Both the position numbers and the translations under genes were made by a program. From Zanthoxylum bungeanum (lineage: Eukaryota > Streptophyta > Magnoliopsida > Sapindales > Rutaceae), in contig SKCR01019539.1 in assembly GCA_019454045.1 (NCBI GenBank), forward strand, positions 1-64,000: 64,000 nt of DNA, read 5' to 3'. How positions within the stretch are numbered: the first letter of the stretch is position 1; each line of letters opens with the position of its first letter. Below are positions 1-12,016 of the stretch, in pieces. Below the pieces are notes generated by a model. It saw only the letters and a list, made by a program, of their open reading frames with translations. It was not told where the DNA came from and searched no databases.

Positions 1-370
1 CGATTCGGTTTTGATTCCAGTTCAGAACCGTGGCCGGGTCTAAGTGTGCAAACATACTCGGAGCATGAGAAACAAAAACAAACGAAAGTGATTAAAAAAA
101 ATGCTACAAAGAAACAATGAAGTCATTTCAAAATATGTATAGTTTTGTACATAATAAACAAATTTACTCCATTGGACATCCTAATGCCCCCTAACAAAAT
201 TTGGGAGCAAATTATAGTGTTTTCGATTCTGACAGAATAAAACAAACCATGTCAAAAGAATCACACAATACATAGATAGCAAGGCCATAATTTTTCAAAA
301 CAAATGAGATAAGCCAACCTTTTGGCATTGAGCAAAAAACTTGTTTGCTCAGGAATTTGAGGCCACCCAT
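1..370. other. 3' flank of the SEC1-family gene
   Basis: No gene is visible here. The stretch lies just past the stop codon of the minus-strand SEC1 gene and probably includes its 3' UTR. The first 45 bases are rich in GGTT/CCGG-like words and resemble the edge of a low-complexity repeat like the one near 62,925-63,065, but too little is present to classify it. Confidence 0.4.
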
Positions 371-3300
371 TTATATTATTCCATCTGAGATCATCTTCAT
401 CTTCTGCACCATCAGGAAAAATATTATAGCTCACGATCGATACAATATAAAATCGAAGTTGATAAACGAGTGTTTGTTACCGTAATATGTTCCGGGGGAT
501 CATCGAAACTGGTAGAACCTAGGACAACTTCCCTCCTGAGTTTCGTTGTAAGCTTGTAACATGCTCGCAGCTGACAACAGACGGTAGTATCAACAACAGA
601 AATGTTCAGTCATAGGTAAAATTAGAATGCAACGGGCATCAACAGTAAAGTAACGAAAGAGAAAATTTGATTAGAAATTTTTGTATCGTTTGGTAGAGAG
701 TTTGGTGTGCTTATAAGCTCATTTATACTCTCAGTATAATAGTTTATACTCTCAACCAAACAGTGTCTTTACCTCAGAACGAGTTGCCCCACCAATCATA
801 AATACAAATATACGCTGTCCCATCTTCCTGAGGTCAGCAACTGCGTGATTCAAAGTTGAATCACTGCAAAAAGCATGCGAAATATCATTAAGGACTTGAG
901 ATTCCAGCACAACAAAGATTTTGAACATGTAAAATCTAATGTAAAAGGTTTAAAATAGTCCATGAATTTAAGACAGAGATATCCTTGATGTTCAAATGCA
1001 GTGGCTGGGCCTGCGAGTACAACTCATAGACATCTCAAAAAAGGACAATTGAAGCCTGTAATAATACCTTGAATTTCCATCATCGGAATTACGAGGTTTT
1101 GCCCAGGATGGTGTTCGTCTTGATCTCACTGAATGACCAGGCTTCTTTTCAGAAGGTGCGGGAGTGGCTGGAGCTGCCTTTTTCCGAATAGAGAATCGTG
1201 AGGTGGATTCCTGTTCAGCTGAACTTGGAAGATTCACTGAACTTGGATGATTCATGCACGGATACTCGCTCTTAGGTAGTTCACCTTTGCTAAGATTTTC
1301 AACAAGCTCCTGAGACAGAAACCATGTCATACAGAAACCATGTCATCTGATACCATCAATCAAAGATGCAATAGACTGATACAATTACAAGCAAAATTTT
1401 GTTGACTTAAAGGTATGTGATAATAATTCGTATGTGAATTTATTTTGTTCTTTTATTAAACAAAATGCTGAGCAATAAAATTTCATATCAAAAAATGAGG
1501 ATAGTTAAGCTGAGAATGCTTAGATGTGTGGGTCGACTGAAGAGAGACAGATAGAAATTAAGAAAGTGAGTGTAGCATTGATTAAGGAAAAAATAAAAGA
1601 AACATGATTAAGATTGTTCAGACATGTACAACGTAGATCTCCAAGTGTCCCAATGAGAAAATGGAGTTGCCATATGTCAACCGAGATCAGGAAAGATCTA
1701 AGTTGACATACATAGAAGCCATAAAGAGAGATATATATTCTACCGAGATGAATGAGACAATGATTCCGGATATAGCACAATGACGTCAAATGATCTATGT
1801 AGCCGACCCCACCTAATGGAAAAAGACTTTTGCTTGGTTTTGTTAATTACTGATGCAATCAACACTACCCATTTATCATTTCCTTTTCATGTTCTTGGTA
1901 ACATTCATAGTCATTAAACAATGCTCCATCCTCCAGGTTTTTGGATGTGATAATACAAAATCAACAATAACTTGATAAATTCTAACCTATCAGAATTTAC
2001 ACCAAATGAGTTGAACGGTACAAATTGATATGTAATTTCAATGATAACTAACACATCAAGCTGTTTGTGTGTACTTCAGAAGGACATGAATGCATTCATT
2101 TGACAAATCAATCAAAGAGAGGGTTAAGGACATGAAGGCATCTAGAGTTAAGGTAAAGTCAAGAGGATTATCATACCTCTACGATGGGATAAAATTTAAA
2201 TAACGCCCACGTTTCTTCCTCACCAGGCCGTTCTTTTCTTGCAGATTGCTTTGTCTGATAATCAAAACCAACAAAATATAAACTATTAGCGTACTTCGAT
2301 GAAAGTATTTGCGAAGGGAGTATCTCACACTATTCTTCAGAATCCATTTAAAAATTGACTTTCTTACCTTCTTGCCATCAAACTTAAGAGAGAAATCAGT
2401 AGATGAGCTTTTGGAATTTAATGATCCCGCAAGCAACCGCATGTTATTCACAATCTTCATATCCTGAGATGATAATTTGGCCAGCTGGAAAAAAAGGTTC
2501 TTGTTACTAATTTAAATACAATTGTTTTTATTAAATGTGGTACTATAGACCCTTTCATTCTAGTTTCGCATTATTAATAATAAATATTCCTACTTGAGTT
2601 TCTTTCTCATGCCTCATTTTGTCAGTTTACACCATATGAGTGTGTGTATTTTAAAGAAGATACAGAGATATATTAGTTGTAGTTTAAAAGAAAAAAATGA
2701 ATGAAAAGAATTCTGTAGCTACCTGCATAAGCTTTGAAGCTTTGTCACCCTCAAACTTCTCAGGATACACAGTTGCATAAATCATCAATAAACGCAACTT
2801 ATTTTCAGGGCTTACATCCTGCAAGGATAAAGAAAAGATGTAAAACAAAACCTTACCCAGTAGTAGAAAAAAAGTCCTGTATAACCACAAATCCATGCTA
2901 CATCACCTGCTTCATCCTTAGAAAACTGATAACATCCTTTGCCCCTGCATCTCCAAATACAAGATCCTGCTCCAGTTGCCCAAGATCTCGAAGCCCACTG
3001 TCTCTAATTATGCGGTTAATTTGTCCAGCTATCTGTATTGCAGTAATCATTGACAAAATCACCATTAAAAAAACATTCCGCATAATGTTTAATCCTCTCA
3101 ACAATCATTTAACTACCTCATGCGTATTTCAAAACCCATTTTTCAATAGTGCGAGTGTTGTGATTCTCTGATCACTGAATAGTGTTTTATGAGGAAAAAT
3201 AAGTACTCTCTATTACTACTTGAATAAAATTTACAAGTATAACAAAACTTGTACAAAAAGCCTCACTTATAACTACACTCTCAACCAAGCTCTTTTGACA

Positions 3301-6300
3301 TGGAGCTTTCAGGATCTTGCTCTCTTACTTGAAGCAACACTCTAAGCTCTCTTATTTGGAGCAAACTCTCTAAGCTCTCTTACTTGGAACTTCTCACTAA
3401 GCTCTCTTACTTGAAGCTTCTCACTAAGCTCTCTTACTTGGAGCTTCTTGATCTTGTTGGGGATGGTTTGAGTTCTCAAATGAAAGCTCAATTTATAGCT
3501 ATTTCTAGGAACCAAATTGTCAACAAAAATACAAACCCACCTAAAGTTATTTTGATGGCTTGCACCATTGTCAAAAGGTGGCAATTACTTTTGACAATGG
3601 TGACAAACAATAAAGATTATAACAGCTGGATTCTACAACGAGTTCCAAGGGAACGAGAAAATTCATTGTATTTCTGCTCTTGTTTATGTAAAACTTTCTA
3701 AACTGTTTCCTGTTTTCTTGAAATCCATTTTACGTCTAAATAATTTAGAAACACTAATTCCTCTACTTCTCGATTCTGTTTTATTTTATAGAAGTAGCCC
3801 CTTACAATCATAACTATGACAACAACTGGAAAAATGAATTCCCTTATCAATTATCATTGTAGATGGCTATATGCATCACATTTCAGTAGAACTATACATA
3901 AAGCTATACCACTGAACAAGAAAATGGCACTTATAAAAGAAGAACAAACCTCCACATGGAGAGAAAGCTTGTCAACCTGTTCTCTGTACTGTGGCAAAGC
4001 TTGAACAATTTTCTGCATGTCACGTGTGGATAGTTCGCCACCATCTCTACACAAAGTAGAACTTAGTCATGTCAAATTATGTGAAACAAAAATGATCTGG
4101 GAAAATTCTATTTTTCATCGTGTTAGATAATTCAACTTAGCATTTAATGTGATGTTAGATAATTCAACTTAGCATTTAATGTGTTGTTAGATAATTCAAC
4201 TTAGCATTTATTATGTAATTAATATAGTAGTTGTATAATGCCTACATAAAGGCCTCTCATTATATCTCTAAATTCAAGCAAATATTAATACACATTTTCT
4301 TCACAAATTCTCACATGGTATCAGACGCCAGAGTTCCGATCTCTAGATATTCCTCATCTCTGTCTCCAAACAGGTCTCATCTCTCTGTCTCTGTTTCCAA
4401 ACAGGTCTTATCTCATTGTCCCTGTTTCCAAACAGGTCTAATCTCATTGTCCATGTTTCCAAACAGGTCTTATCTTCTTGTCCTTGTTTCCAAACAGGTC
4501 TTATTTCCTTGTCCCTGTCTCCAAACAAGTCTTATCTCATTGTCTCTGTCTCCAAACAGGTCTTATCTCATTGTCTCTGTCTCCAAACAGGTCTTATCTC
4601 ATTGTCCATGTCTCCAAACAAATCTTATCTCCTTGTCCCTGTCTCCAAACAGGTGTATCTACGCTTCGATGATCAAATAGCTGATATCTTCACCAAGTCT
4701 TTTCTTTTTGGCTGTCACACAATCCTCGTTTCCAAACTCAATCTGGTTTCCTCACTATCATCTTGAGTTTGAGGGGGGATGTTAGATAATTCAACTTAGC
4801 ATTTATTGTGTAATTAATATGGTAGTTGTATAATGCCTATATAAAGGCCTCTCATTGTATATCTAAATTCATGTAAATGTTAATACACATTTTCTTCACA
4901 AATTCTCACACATCGTTTAATGGTGACGTTCAGCAACAGGAGAAAAAGAATTTTAAGAATGAAAAAGGACTTCAGCACTAACCTTGAGCTTTGTTGAATT
5001 TGCGCAGCTTTGTTCTTTGATACGAAGTTTGTCATCTTGTCGTGCAATCGTTCACTAGCCTGATATGCCAGTTAGTGTAACAGAGCATTCACACTTAAAA
5101 ATTCAACCAGAGGAAAGAAGATTTATAATGCAGGAGACATACATCAGCTATATGTGCGTGACGAAGCTCAAGCCAAACTGGATCATGATCTTCTAGAAGG
5201 ACCTCCTTTTTCTCAGGATCACCACCTGTTTTGCTAGGAACCTAAGAAATTATTTATGTTATTTTTCAATATGACATAGCAAAAGGAAGAGAAGAAAAAA
5301 GGAAATCCTTAAACAAACCACAAATCATAGTACCTCAAGCACATATTTGTTTCCATCCATATCCAGTAGATCATGGCACATAGCATCATAAGTCCATTCG
5401 TGTATGACAGGAGCAATCTAAACATCCAAGTCATCACATTGAGAAAGAAAAACTGCCGAATGATAATTAAAAAAAGGTTAAATTATGACAATTAAAAATA
5501 ATGGTACCTGGTCAACAGATCTATCTAAAATGAGGAGTTCACATGTTTGTGTCTGTGGATAGTTGGGAATAGATTTATATTGCTCAACACAGTTCCAAAC
5601 AGCAGTAGCAAGCTTTGAAGGTATTAAATCACGAAATGTTATCATAGATGCATCAGAAGCCTTAGGAGCATGGTACCGCACCATTGGAAACTCCTGAAAC
5701 CAATAGAGAATACTGATCTAATTCCAAGGAATTTACTATTTCCACTTGTAAAGAAACTGTTATGAGGTAACCCAAATGTTTAGTTTTGGTCCAAGTATAT
5801 TGAAATAAATGTAATCTTGGTGTCCAAAATATTACAGTACCAAAACGTTGGAAGCAATTTTTTTGGTCAAATAAAATTCAAATTCGCGATTTTTTTCTCG
5901 AATTTGCAGACTACCAATCAAAATTAGACCAGCCACTAGTCTGCTTTCATCGAAGTTTCAATCCAGTTCAATTATTTGTCTACAGATTGATTTCTAACCC
6001 TAAGCTACATTACAAACAGTGAACTTGGTGAATAATAAAATGCTGATTGTACCAAGTGTCTCTAGCAAAACCAACCAGAAGAAACTAGCATAAAAAATAA
6101 TTCTTTTTAGTTTAGAACACAAATGGAACATTTAAAACGGTGAAGGATGTAGCTAGATTAGCATAATGGGTGAAAAATAAATGGAGGTCGCATGATATAC
6201 ACAATATGTCTATTCCAAGTATGCTAATCCAGTAAAGGGATTACATTCATACCTTCATTGAAGCAAAAACTGTAGCAATTCGTTTTGCCATTGTGTTTAA

Positions 6301-9300
6301 GCAAGCATCAAATTGCCGAGTATTCTCAACATCATCACCAAAGAGTTCATCTAGTGCTCTTTCATGATCAGTAATAAAAGCCTGCATTTAAGGTATGCCA
6401 GTGGACATAATAATATAGTAATAACAGAGAAAAAAATGTGCTTAGGGTTAGAATTTCATTCCATGAAATTTATTTTTTTTGGAAAGTACCGTGAAATTTC
6501 TTGCATAACAGAAAAGTAATAATTCTCTGCTTGTGTAAGAGTGGTTTCATATAAATACAAGTTTATCAAAATTCCTAAAAATTAATGGAATTCTGAATAC
6601 TCAAAATAGCAACAGTTATAGATACCTGACGGTCTACAGGAAAATACTCCAAATTCATCTGCGTATTTGCAAACCAGGAAAATGAGATTAAAAATAGAAG
6701 CCTGCCAGGAAAGAAGAAGAAGAAAGCAGGAGAAACCCAATGTACTATGTATGAAGTATACGGAAGCATGACAGAAATGCTAACCTCTCTCAAAGCTCCT
6801 ATGCGAGGCAACACACTTGTATCACACTTGATGTGATTGACCAGCTCCTTTGGAATTGGAGTGCTGAAAAATACATATGCTCTGGGAGAAAAGCAGCACA
6901 TTTATCAAATAAAAATAATGGGTTGCAAGCAGTATAAGATTTAGGTAATGACAAGTAAAATTCTTCACTTACTTCTTGTATAACGGCTCCCTTCCAGACA
7001 TGTCAGACAAGAACATGACCACACTGCATGCTAGCAACAGATAAGGTTAAAATGGTTCTAGGTTTTGTAAGGAGTGGAGAAAAAATCCGAAATGCAGAGG
7101 ATGGATTGTAATAAAATTGTACATATAAAGAAACAAAAAATAATAAATAAATACAATGAATAGAACAAGAATGAGGAAAATATATCTTCTACAATTATAA
7201 ATCATTTAAAAAACAGCTACCAGTGTGACACAACTTGATCCAATATGTTATTCCAATGTGCCTGATATCTAAAGTCAGGAACCATATTTTCTTATTTGAG
7301 ATTGACATAACCTTTCCTCTAACGTCCCCCAAAACAAGAAAAGAATCATTTTGGTAAATGCGCAAACATACATGGGAAGTCTTATTAGTTCCGACTTCTG
7401 ACAAAATATATACTCAACCATTCCAGGTTGGCAACTTCAAAGTTACCTACATCATTTCCTAATCTCACAATTAACCTTACAAGAAAATGTTGATACTTTA
7501 TTCACTTCACTTAACCATATACCAGGGCTGATTATTAATAAAGTTGCACAAGAAAGATTGTGACAAAAGATCTATGGATTTTCAATGTAGTTGGAGCTGC
7601 AATTAGCCCAGAAGATATATATATATATATACTAGTTTTTGCCCGTGCCTACGACACGGTGTTACAGAATTAAATAATTTTATTTTTTAATTAAATGATG
7701 CCCGTGCCTACGGCACGGTGTTACAGTATTTGGCCGTGCCTACGGCACGGTGTTACAGAATTAAATGATTTTATTTTTTAATTAAATGATTTTATTTTAA
7801 CTTTCTATTTTTTAATTTGAAAATTTTTGACCATTTCCATCAATCAATTCACTCTCTTTCCTCCAATTACCAATGAAATGATCTGGGCCGTCAATTAAGC
7901 CACATAAAGAGAGCCGTTGGATACACTCTCTTTCCTCCAACACCATTCTCCTTTATTATATAGATATATATATATATATATATATATTAAAATTAAAGTA
8001 TAATAGTCCCACTTAAAGAGTAGCAAGCCTGTAGCTTACTAAACTACAAATCGGTTGCCACCTACAATGAAGACAATAAATAACCAAGGGAAAAAAAAGC
8101 ACTAAAGATCGTGGATTCTAAAGATTCTTATAATTTCCATTTATCTCTAAGATAACAATAGCTATATGCTAAACAATGAAAAAACCAAAAACATGAAGTA
8201 AAAAAGAATGAAAGAAGGAAAGAAAGTACTTTTCTTTTGATGGCTGGATAAAATATACAGCATCCATGGAGGGCAATGGTTGTCTTCTCCTGAAGAGGTC
8301 TTCCACCACTGATGTACAGAAATATAACAAATCAAGTATTAAAGCAATAACCCAGACATGAATGGCTAGTTAAATGCAGTTTTCCTTTTTTTCTTTTTTT
8401 TTCTTTTTTTTTAATTTAAAAAATTAAAGAAGATCTAAGTCTCTTCCTTATAAATTGCATCCAAACCCCACCAAATTAAACCTATCCCCTAAGATTTGAA
8501 CCTGTAACCTCTTACTTCCACTACAAGATTTGAGCCAACTAGGCTATCCTTTAAAGATGCATTATTATAACTTTTTTAAAACTCACACACCCATGAGCTC
8601 TCGTAGGGACTCGAACTCACAACCTCAAGTTTACATTGATGACTTAGACCTGTCTCTAGTAGTTAAATGCAGTCTTAACAAACTGATATTTGCTCAAGAT
8701 ATGTTAGCATTAAATAAAAATCTGTAACCATTAATGGAAAGAAAATCAACTACAATGCACTCTTAAAAGCATTATTAAGAAATTAACTTTTCAGGATTAA
8801 AGTCTCAAAATTCATTTGGCATGAAATCAGCTTGACTTGTAAGCCCAGAAAAGATATTGGATTGCAATTAATCTTATAAAATGGAAAACAATTTATACTT
8901 TCAGACACTTACAAGAAACTCCTTGGTCAGTGATATCTGCCATTTTACACGAGTGAGACATGACTTTCACAGTAACTTTATCCATGATGAGTACCTGACA
9001 ATAATCATTTAACATAACTAAAGCTACTGCCCTCAAGAAATAAATCACTAAATAAAAATTAAAATATCAGGGGAAAGGCAACAAAAGTATACAACGCCTG
9101 TTAAGAACAAGAAGAAGCTGCCATGTCTGCCATCATTGTGAATTTGAAATAAAATTTATACTTCAAGGCTTATTCAATTGACATTCTGCTACAGATATAT
9201 GTTTTTAGTGGGTGTAAAAAACTAGAGAAGTAAGCAGACCAATTCTAATTAATTAAGCAAAATTTGTATTAAAAATATATAAATACTATCTGCCATTTAA

Positions 9301-10330
9301 ACAAACAAGTCAATGTTCTTTACCAGCAAGTCATAATACGTTAAATAACAACCAAAACATCAAACACACCTTCCATGATTTTGAATCTGATTTGGTTGAC
9401 TCCAGCATTTCATGCAATAACCCTGAATTAAGCCATAAAAATTGGAAAAAAAAATTAGTGTTACGAGAAGAGGCGATAAAGCGCCGTGTCTATATATCAA
9501 AGTTCTGGAAATAAGCAAGACCTATAATATTGGTAATTTAGTATTCCATATAAGCAGTGGCCCAAGTTTTTTTTTTTGATCTTAGGCAAAAAAAATTAAC
9601 AAGACCTTATTAAATCAGAGATATTTTTAGAAAAAGAAAATTATCATATTATTTATTTGGAAAATAAGAAAGATCAAGATAAATATTTACTAAAATGTAA
9701 TAATTATAATAATTCTATATTATAATTAACTAAACAATTAGAGAAATTTTGTTATTTTTTTCCACATAAAAATTAATAATAACTAAATAATAGACTTAAA
9801 TGTATAGACACAAATTTTTATGAGACTTTATATTTAGGGTGAGGCCCTTAGGCGAAGGGTCAAGCTACCTATCTTGTGGCATCCTTATTTCCAGAGAGAT
9901 ACAAGAAAAAGACAAATATACTTTATCCAAACCAGATTCAATATCTACATTCCCAATCGTCTTTCAAGGAAAAAAATATATTTATTTAAATTGAAATTAA
10001 AAGTCGGCTTTTACATTTATGATTTAAGATTTTAAAACCTATTTCTTTTCATTTCTTACATCTATTTTGAAATTTCAGAAACATACACGACTCAAATAAA
10101 ATCCCTAATCGCCTCCATTGTTTAATTTCCAATTCCATGTACAAAATATAATAAATATTGGATTAATTTGCCTTGCCTATTACATTTTCTTTGCAAACAA
10201 ACATAAAATCAAAACTGCGCGTGGAACGATGAGAAAGAGAAAACGAATTAGGCTTACGATCACGGCTGAATTGGCGGAAGAATTTGTACTCTCCGCCTTG
10301 AGACGACGATTCAGAATCCGAAAATGACAT
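371..10330 (-). CDS. KEU: SEC1/KEULE-family Sec1/Munc18 protein, 21 exons, about 670 aa
   Basis: Sec1/Munc18 (SM) proteins bind syntaxins and SNARE bundles; KEULE acts with KNOLLE in fusion of vesicles at the cell plate and plasma membrane. I assembled 21 exons by eye: 10330-10258, 9422-9370, 8994-8913, 8308-8230, 7023-6973, 6881-6785, 6658-6626, 6381-6253, 5693-5508, 5417-5334, 5241-5143, 5059-4983, 4046-3950, 3032-2907, 2818-2723, 2484-2368, 2254-2177, 1309-1068, 863-773, 570-481, 403-371. All junctions are GT-AG and in phase, giving 2,013 nt. Recognisable SM segments run in order: an N-terminal [20 protein letters not shown], then [93 protein letters not shown] and [13 protein letters not shown]. 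Length matches the family (about 660-670). The last exon gives a short tail ending SDGII instead of the usual longer acidic end. KEU versus the SEC1A/SEC1B paralogue cannot be settled without a tree. Confidence 0.95.
1515..1835 (+). mobile_element. LINE reverse-transcriptase C-terminal fragment
   Basis: Inside intron 17 of the SEC1 gene, antisense to it. Translated on the plus strand with several frame changes, it shows the typical C-terminal tail of plant LINE polyproteins: an MLRC-like start, then [25 protein letters not shown], and at the end MIYVADPT. Stops and frameshifts show it is dead. Nothing of the endonuclease or RT core is present, as expected for a 5'-truncated copy. Confidence 0.7.
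3156..3824 (-). mobile_element. Probable solo LTR in SEC1 intron 13
   Basis: The segment has the ends of an LTR (TGTTGT...ACAACA in either reading) and on the minus strand holds a TATAAATTG promoter-like box near 3,490 followed by a leader-like region. A short tandem array lies in that leader (3,319-3,450). No matching 5-bp target duplication is visible (gcgag left, actgg right), so the copy is either old or the ends are wrongly placed. No coding sequence is present. Confidence 0.45.
3319..3450. repeat. Tandem array, unit 27-28 bp, about 5 copies
   Basis: Repeats of a unit beginning ctctcttacttgga and ending cactaag, with small changes between copies. It sits in the putative transcribed leader of the solo LTR around it. 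It creates overlapping short reading frames on both strands that are not genes. Confidence 0.8.
4121..4216 (+). repeat. 32-bp triplication at the start of the 5' LTR
   Basis: The first 32 bp of the LTR (tgttagataattcaacttag...) occur three times head to tail, at 4121, 4153 and 4185, in the 5' LTR only. The TSD abuts the outermost copy, so the extra copies are inside the element boundary. The 3' LTR has a single copy. Confidence 0.9.
4353..4656. repeat. 31-bp minisatellite, about 10 copies
   Basis: Unit of the type tctccaaacaggtcttatct plus cattgtctctg, repeated with few changes. The unit is not a multiple of three, so it opens long reading frames in all three frames; these are not protein genes. 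It occupies most of the internal domain of the TRIM-like element. Confidence 0.9.
4660..4766 (+). pseudogene. Residual C-terminus of Copia pol (RNase H end)
   Basis: About 35 codons ending in TGA resemble the end of Copia polyproteins: QIADIFTKS followed by SKLNLVSS. It precedes the purine tract and 3' LTR directly, the normal position of the pol terminus. The rest of gag-pol is absent, which identifies the small element as an internally deleted Copia. Confidence 0.75.
7632..7964 (-). mobile_element. Non-autonomous Helitron, 333 bp
   Basis: On the minus strand it begins TCTATATAATAAAGG at 7964 and ends with CTAG at 7632, inserted between A and T of an (AT)n tract. About 5 bp before the end is a GC-rich hairpin (GTGTCGTAGGCACGGGC region), the normal Helitron 3' terminal structure. 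Two further copies of this hairpin lie upstream inside the element (about 7,692-7,717 and 7,731-7,755). No Rep/helicase coding sequence. It lies in SEC1 intron 4. Confidence 0.8.
8383..8550 (-). mobile_element. tRNA-derived SINE
   Basis: Reading the minus strand, a pol III A box (TAGCCTAGTTGG, 8546-8535) is followed by a B box (GGTTCAAATC, 8502-8493), then a non-tRNA body and an A-rich tail with scattered G (8418-8383). It lies in SEC1 intron 3. Target duplications were not resolved. A second B-box-like word at about 8,605-8,615 suggests another SINE fragment just upstream. Confidence 0.65.
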
Positions 10331-10500
10331 GATCAAATGCTTCTTATTGAACGAAAAATAAACAAAGAATTAAGAATCAAGATTCTGAAGAGAAAGTGAG
10401 GGAGATTGGAAAAGAGAGAAATTGAAAGAGGAGAGAAATTAGGCGCGGTTTGGGAATGGCCGTTAAAATGCGTGGGAATATATATATATATTTACGCGGA
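10331..10500 (-). promoter_or_regulatory. 5' UTR and probable core promoter of SEC1 gene
   Basis: Upstream of the ATG the minus strand carries a purine- and pyrimidine-rich leader, then at about 10,492-10,478 an AAATATATATATA run that could serve as a TATA box, roughly 150 bp from the start codon. An intron in the 5' UTR cannot be ruled out. Confidence 0.4.
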
Positions 10501-10609
10501 CTTCGCTCTTTGTTTTGGATCTTGAATTTTGAAAGGTGATGGGTAAAAATACTTATATACCCTTGTAATTTCCTTTATTGACAGTTTTGTTCTTGATCGG
10601 CTTAATTAT

Positions 10610-11113
10610 AGGGGTGGCAATTTTAGGTTATAATTCATTTATTTGTTCGATTCGATTCGTTTTAAAGCGAATACGGATTTGAAAAAATGGTTTCGTTTAA
10701 TAAATTAGTCAATTCGATTCGATTCATTTATTAAACGAATCGAATACGAATTTAAGCTCATTGATTCGTTTATTCATTTATGATTCATTTTATCATTTTC
10801 TTTTACTATTTATTGATATTTTTCAATTTAAATTCGAGAAATTATGGCTAATTAACATAGAATAATAATATTGTGGATATTTGGTGAGCTATTTTTAGTA
10901 AATATATTAATTACATATTTCATATTTATATATTTATGAAGAATTAATGTAAATAAATTATGATAATTTTATGTGTTTAATAATATAATGATTAAATGAA
11001 TATTCGTATTCGATTCATTTAATAAATGAATCGAATACGAATTTATCACATTTTGATTCGATTCGTTTAAGATTCGATATAAATTTGATTCGTCAATTCG
11101 TTTTCTCACCCCT
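10610..11113. mobile_element. hAT-like MITE, AT-rich family with cgattcg repeats
   Basis: About 504 bp bounded by AGGGGTGGCAA on the left and the inverse of AGGGGTGAGAA on the right. The interior is AT-rich with many copies of gattcg and inverted pairs such as tttattaaacgaatcgaat. Same family as 12,017-12,561 and the piece in reductase intron 1. No perfect 8-bp target duplication is visible, so the copy is probably old. It sits in the intergenic region beside the SEC1 promoter. Confidence 0.65.
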
Positions 11114-11682
11114 ATTTAATAACGTTCTGAGAATTATATCTTATTGGCCCCTATATTTGTGTGATAAATATTTTAATCATATACATTTGACTCCTAAACT
11201 TTTGGAGATACACATCTTCCTTGAAACCATGATTAGCATAAAATCACGAATTTCGATTCACATTAGAATTTCAAATTGTTTGTTGCGGGATTTGGAATTT
11301 TTTTTATCCCGATTCAAAAATTGATATCGTATTCAGGATAATTTTCATCTCAAATCCATAATTATGATAAGACTGATATTAGCAAATCATGACTTATATT
11401 TCTTTCCTCCTTTTTAATAGCTAAACAATTTTAAAAATTAAATTGACCTGTAAATCCCAATAAAATGTTAATATAATTTTTGTAAATGAGAGTGAATTTA
11501 AAAATTAAAAACATATAATAATCCAATTCCCATTTGGTAGCATTCTTATTACTTCTTTTTGAAAAATAAAGAGCCCAGAATATTATAATCATAATTAGTA
11601 TTAAAATTATAGTGAGTGCAAAGGTTGAGTTTATCAACAACAATGGCTATTATGCTGATCTAATAATTATCTTGAGTGCTTA

Positions 11683-11959
11683 TTTAGGGTGGCAAAAAAA
11701 AACTCGGATCCAGGCCGGGTTCAATTAAAAACGTCCGGATCCGACCCGGCCCGGGTTTAAAATAAATAAATATATATATTTATATAATAAATTTTTTATA
11801 TTAAAAAACGGACTCGGATAAAACTCGACCCGATTTTTATAATAAATTTTTTAATAAATAATTTTTATAATAAATTTTTTATATTTGAAACGGACCAGAT
11901 TTTTCCCGGATCCGGGCCTAAATTCAAATGGCCGGGCTCGGGCCGGGCTTACCACCCTT
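11683..11959. mobile_element. hAT-like MITE with GGCCCGG-rich ends, copy A
   Basis: Flanked by the exact 8-bp duplication agtgctta (11,675-11,682 and 11,960-11,967), the TSD length of hAT elements. Ends carry AGGGTGGCAA and the inverse AGGGTGGTAA. The interior alternates GC-rich ggcccggg words with AT-rich runs. No coding capacity. Confidence 0.75.
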
Positions 11960-12016
11960 AGTGCTTAATTCCCGTGGAGAAAACGTGCACAGACGTTAGC
12001 TGCTTGCCTTACAAAT

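Larger units (their letters stand above)
4121..4910 (+). mobile_element. TRIM-like miniature Copia element with intact TSD
   Basis: A 790-bp LTR element in SEC1 intron 12. TSD catcg flanks it (4116-4120 and 4911-4915). The 3' LTR is 4780-4910 (131 bp, TG...CA); the 5' LTR is 4121-4315, its body 4185-4315 matching the 3' LTR. The primer-binding site tggtatcaga starts at 4316 (initiator tRNA-Met type). A purine tract gaggggga lies at 4771-4779. Inside are a 31-bp minisatellite and only the last codons of Copia pol. Non-autonomous; orientation opposite to the host gene. Confidence 0.9.

Noticed and set aside
1520..1789. Minus-strand frame of 89 codons
   Set aside because: It is the antisense of the LINE fragment.
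4231..4766. Overlapping open frames with repeated SKQV/SPNRSYL peptides
   Set aside because: They are translations of the 31-bp minisatellite in rotating frames; no coding constraint is seen.
8585..8650. tRNA-like B box (ggactcgaactc on the plus strand)
   Set aside because: No cloverleaf or A box at the right distance; probably a SINE scrap beside the SINE at 8,383-8,550.
9556..9895. Possible MITE with cagtggcccaag at the left and a gaggcccttaggcgaagg block at the right
   Set aside because: The ends do not form convincing inverted repeats and no target duplication was found.
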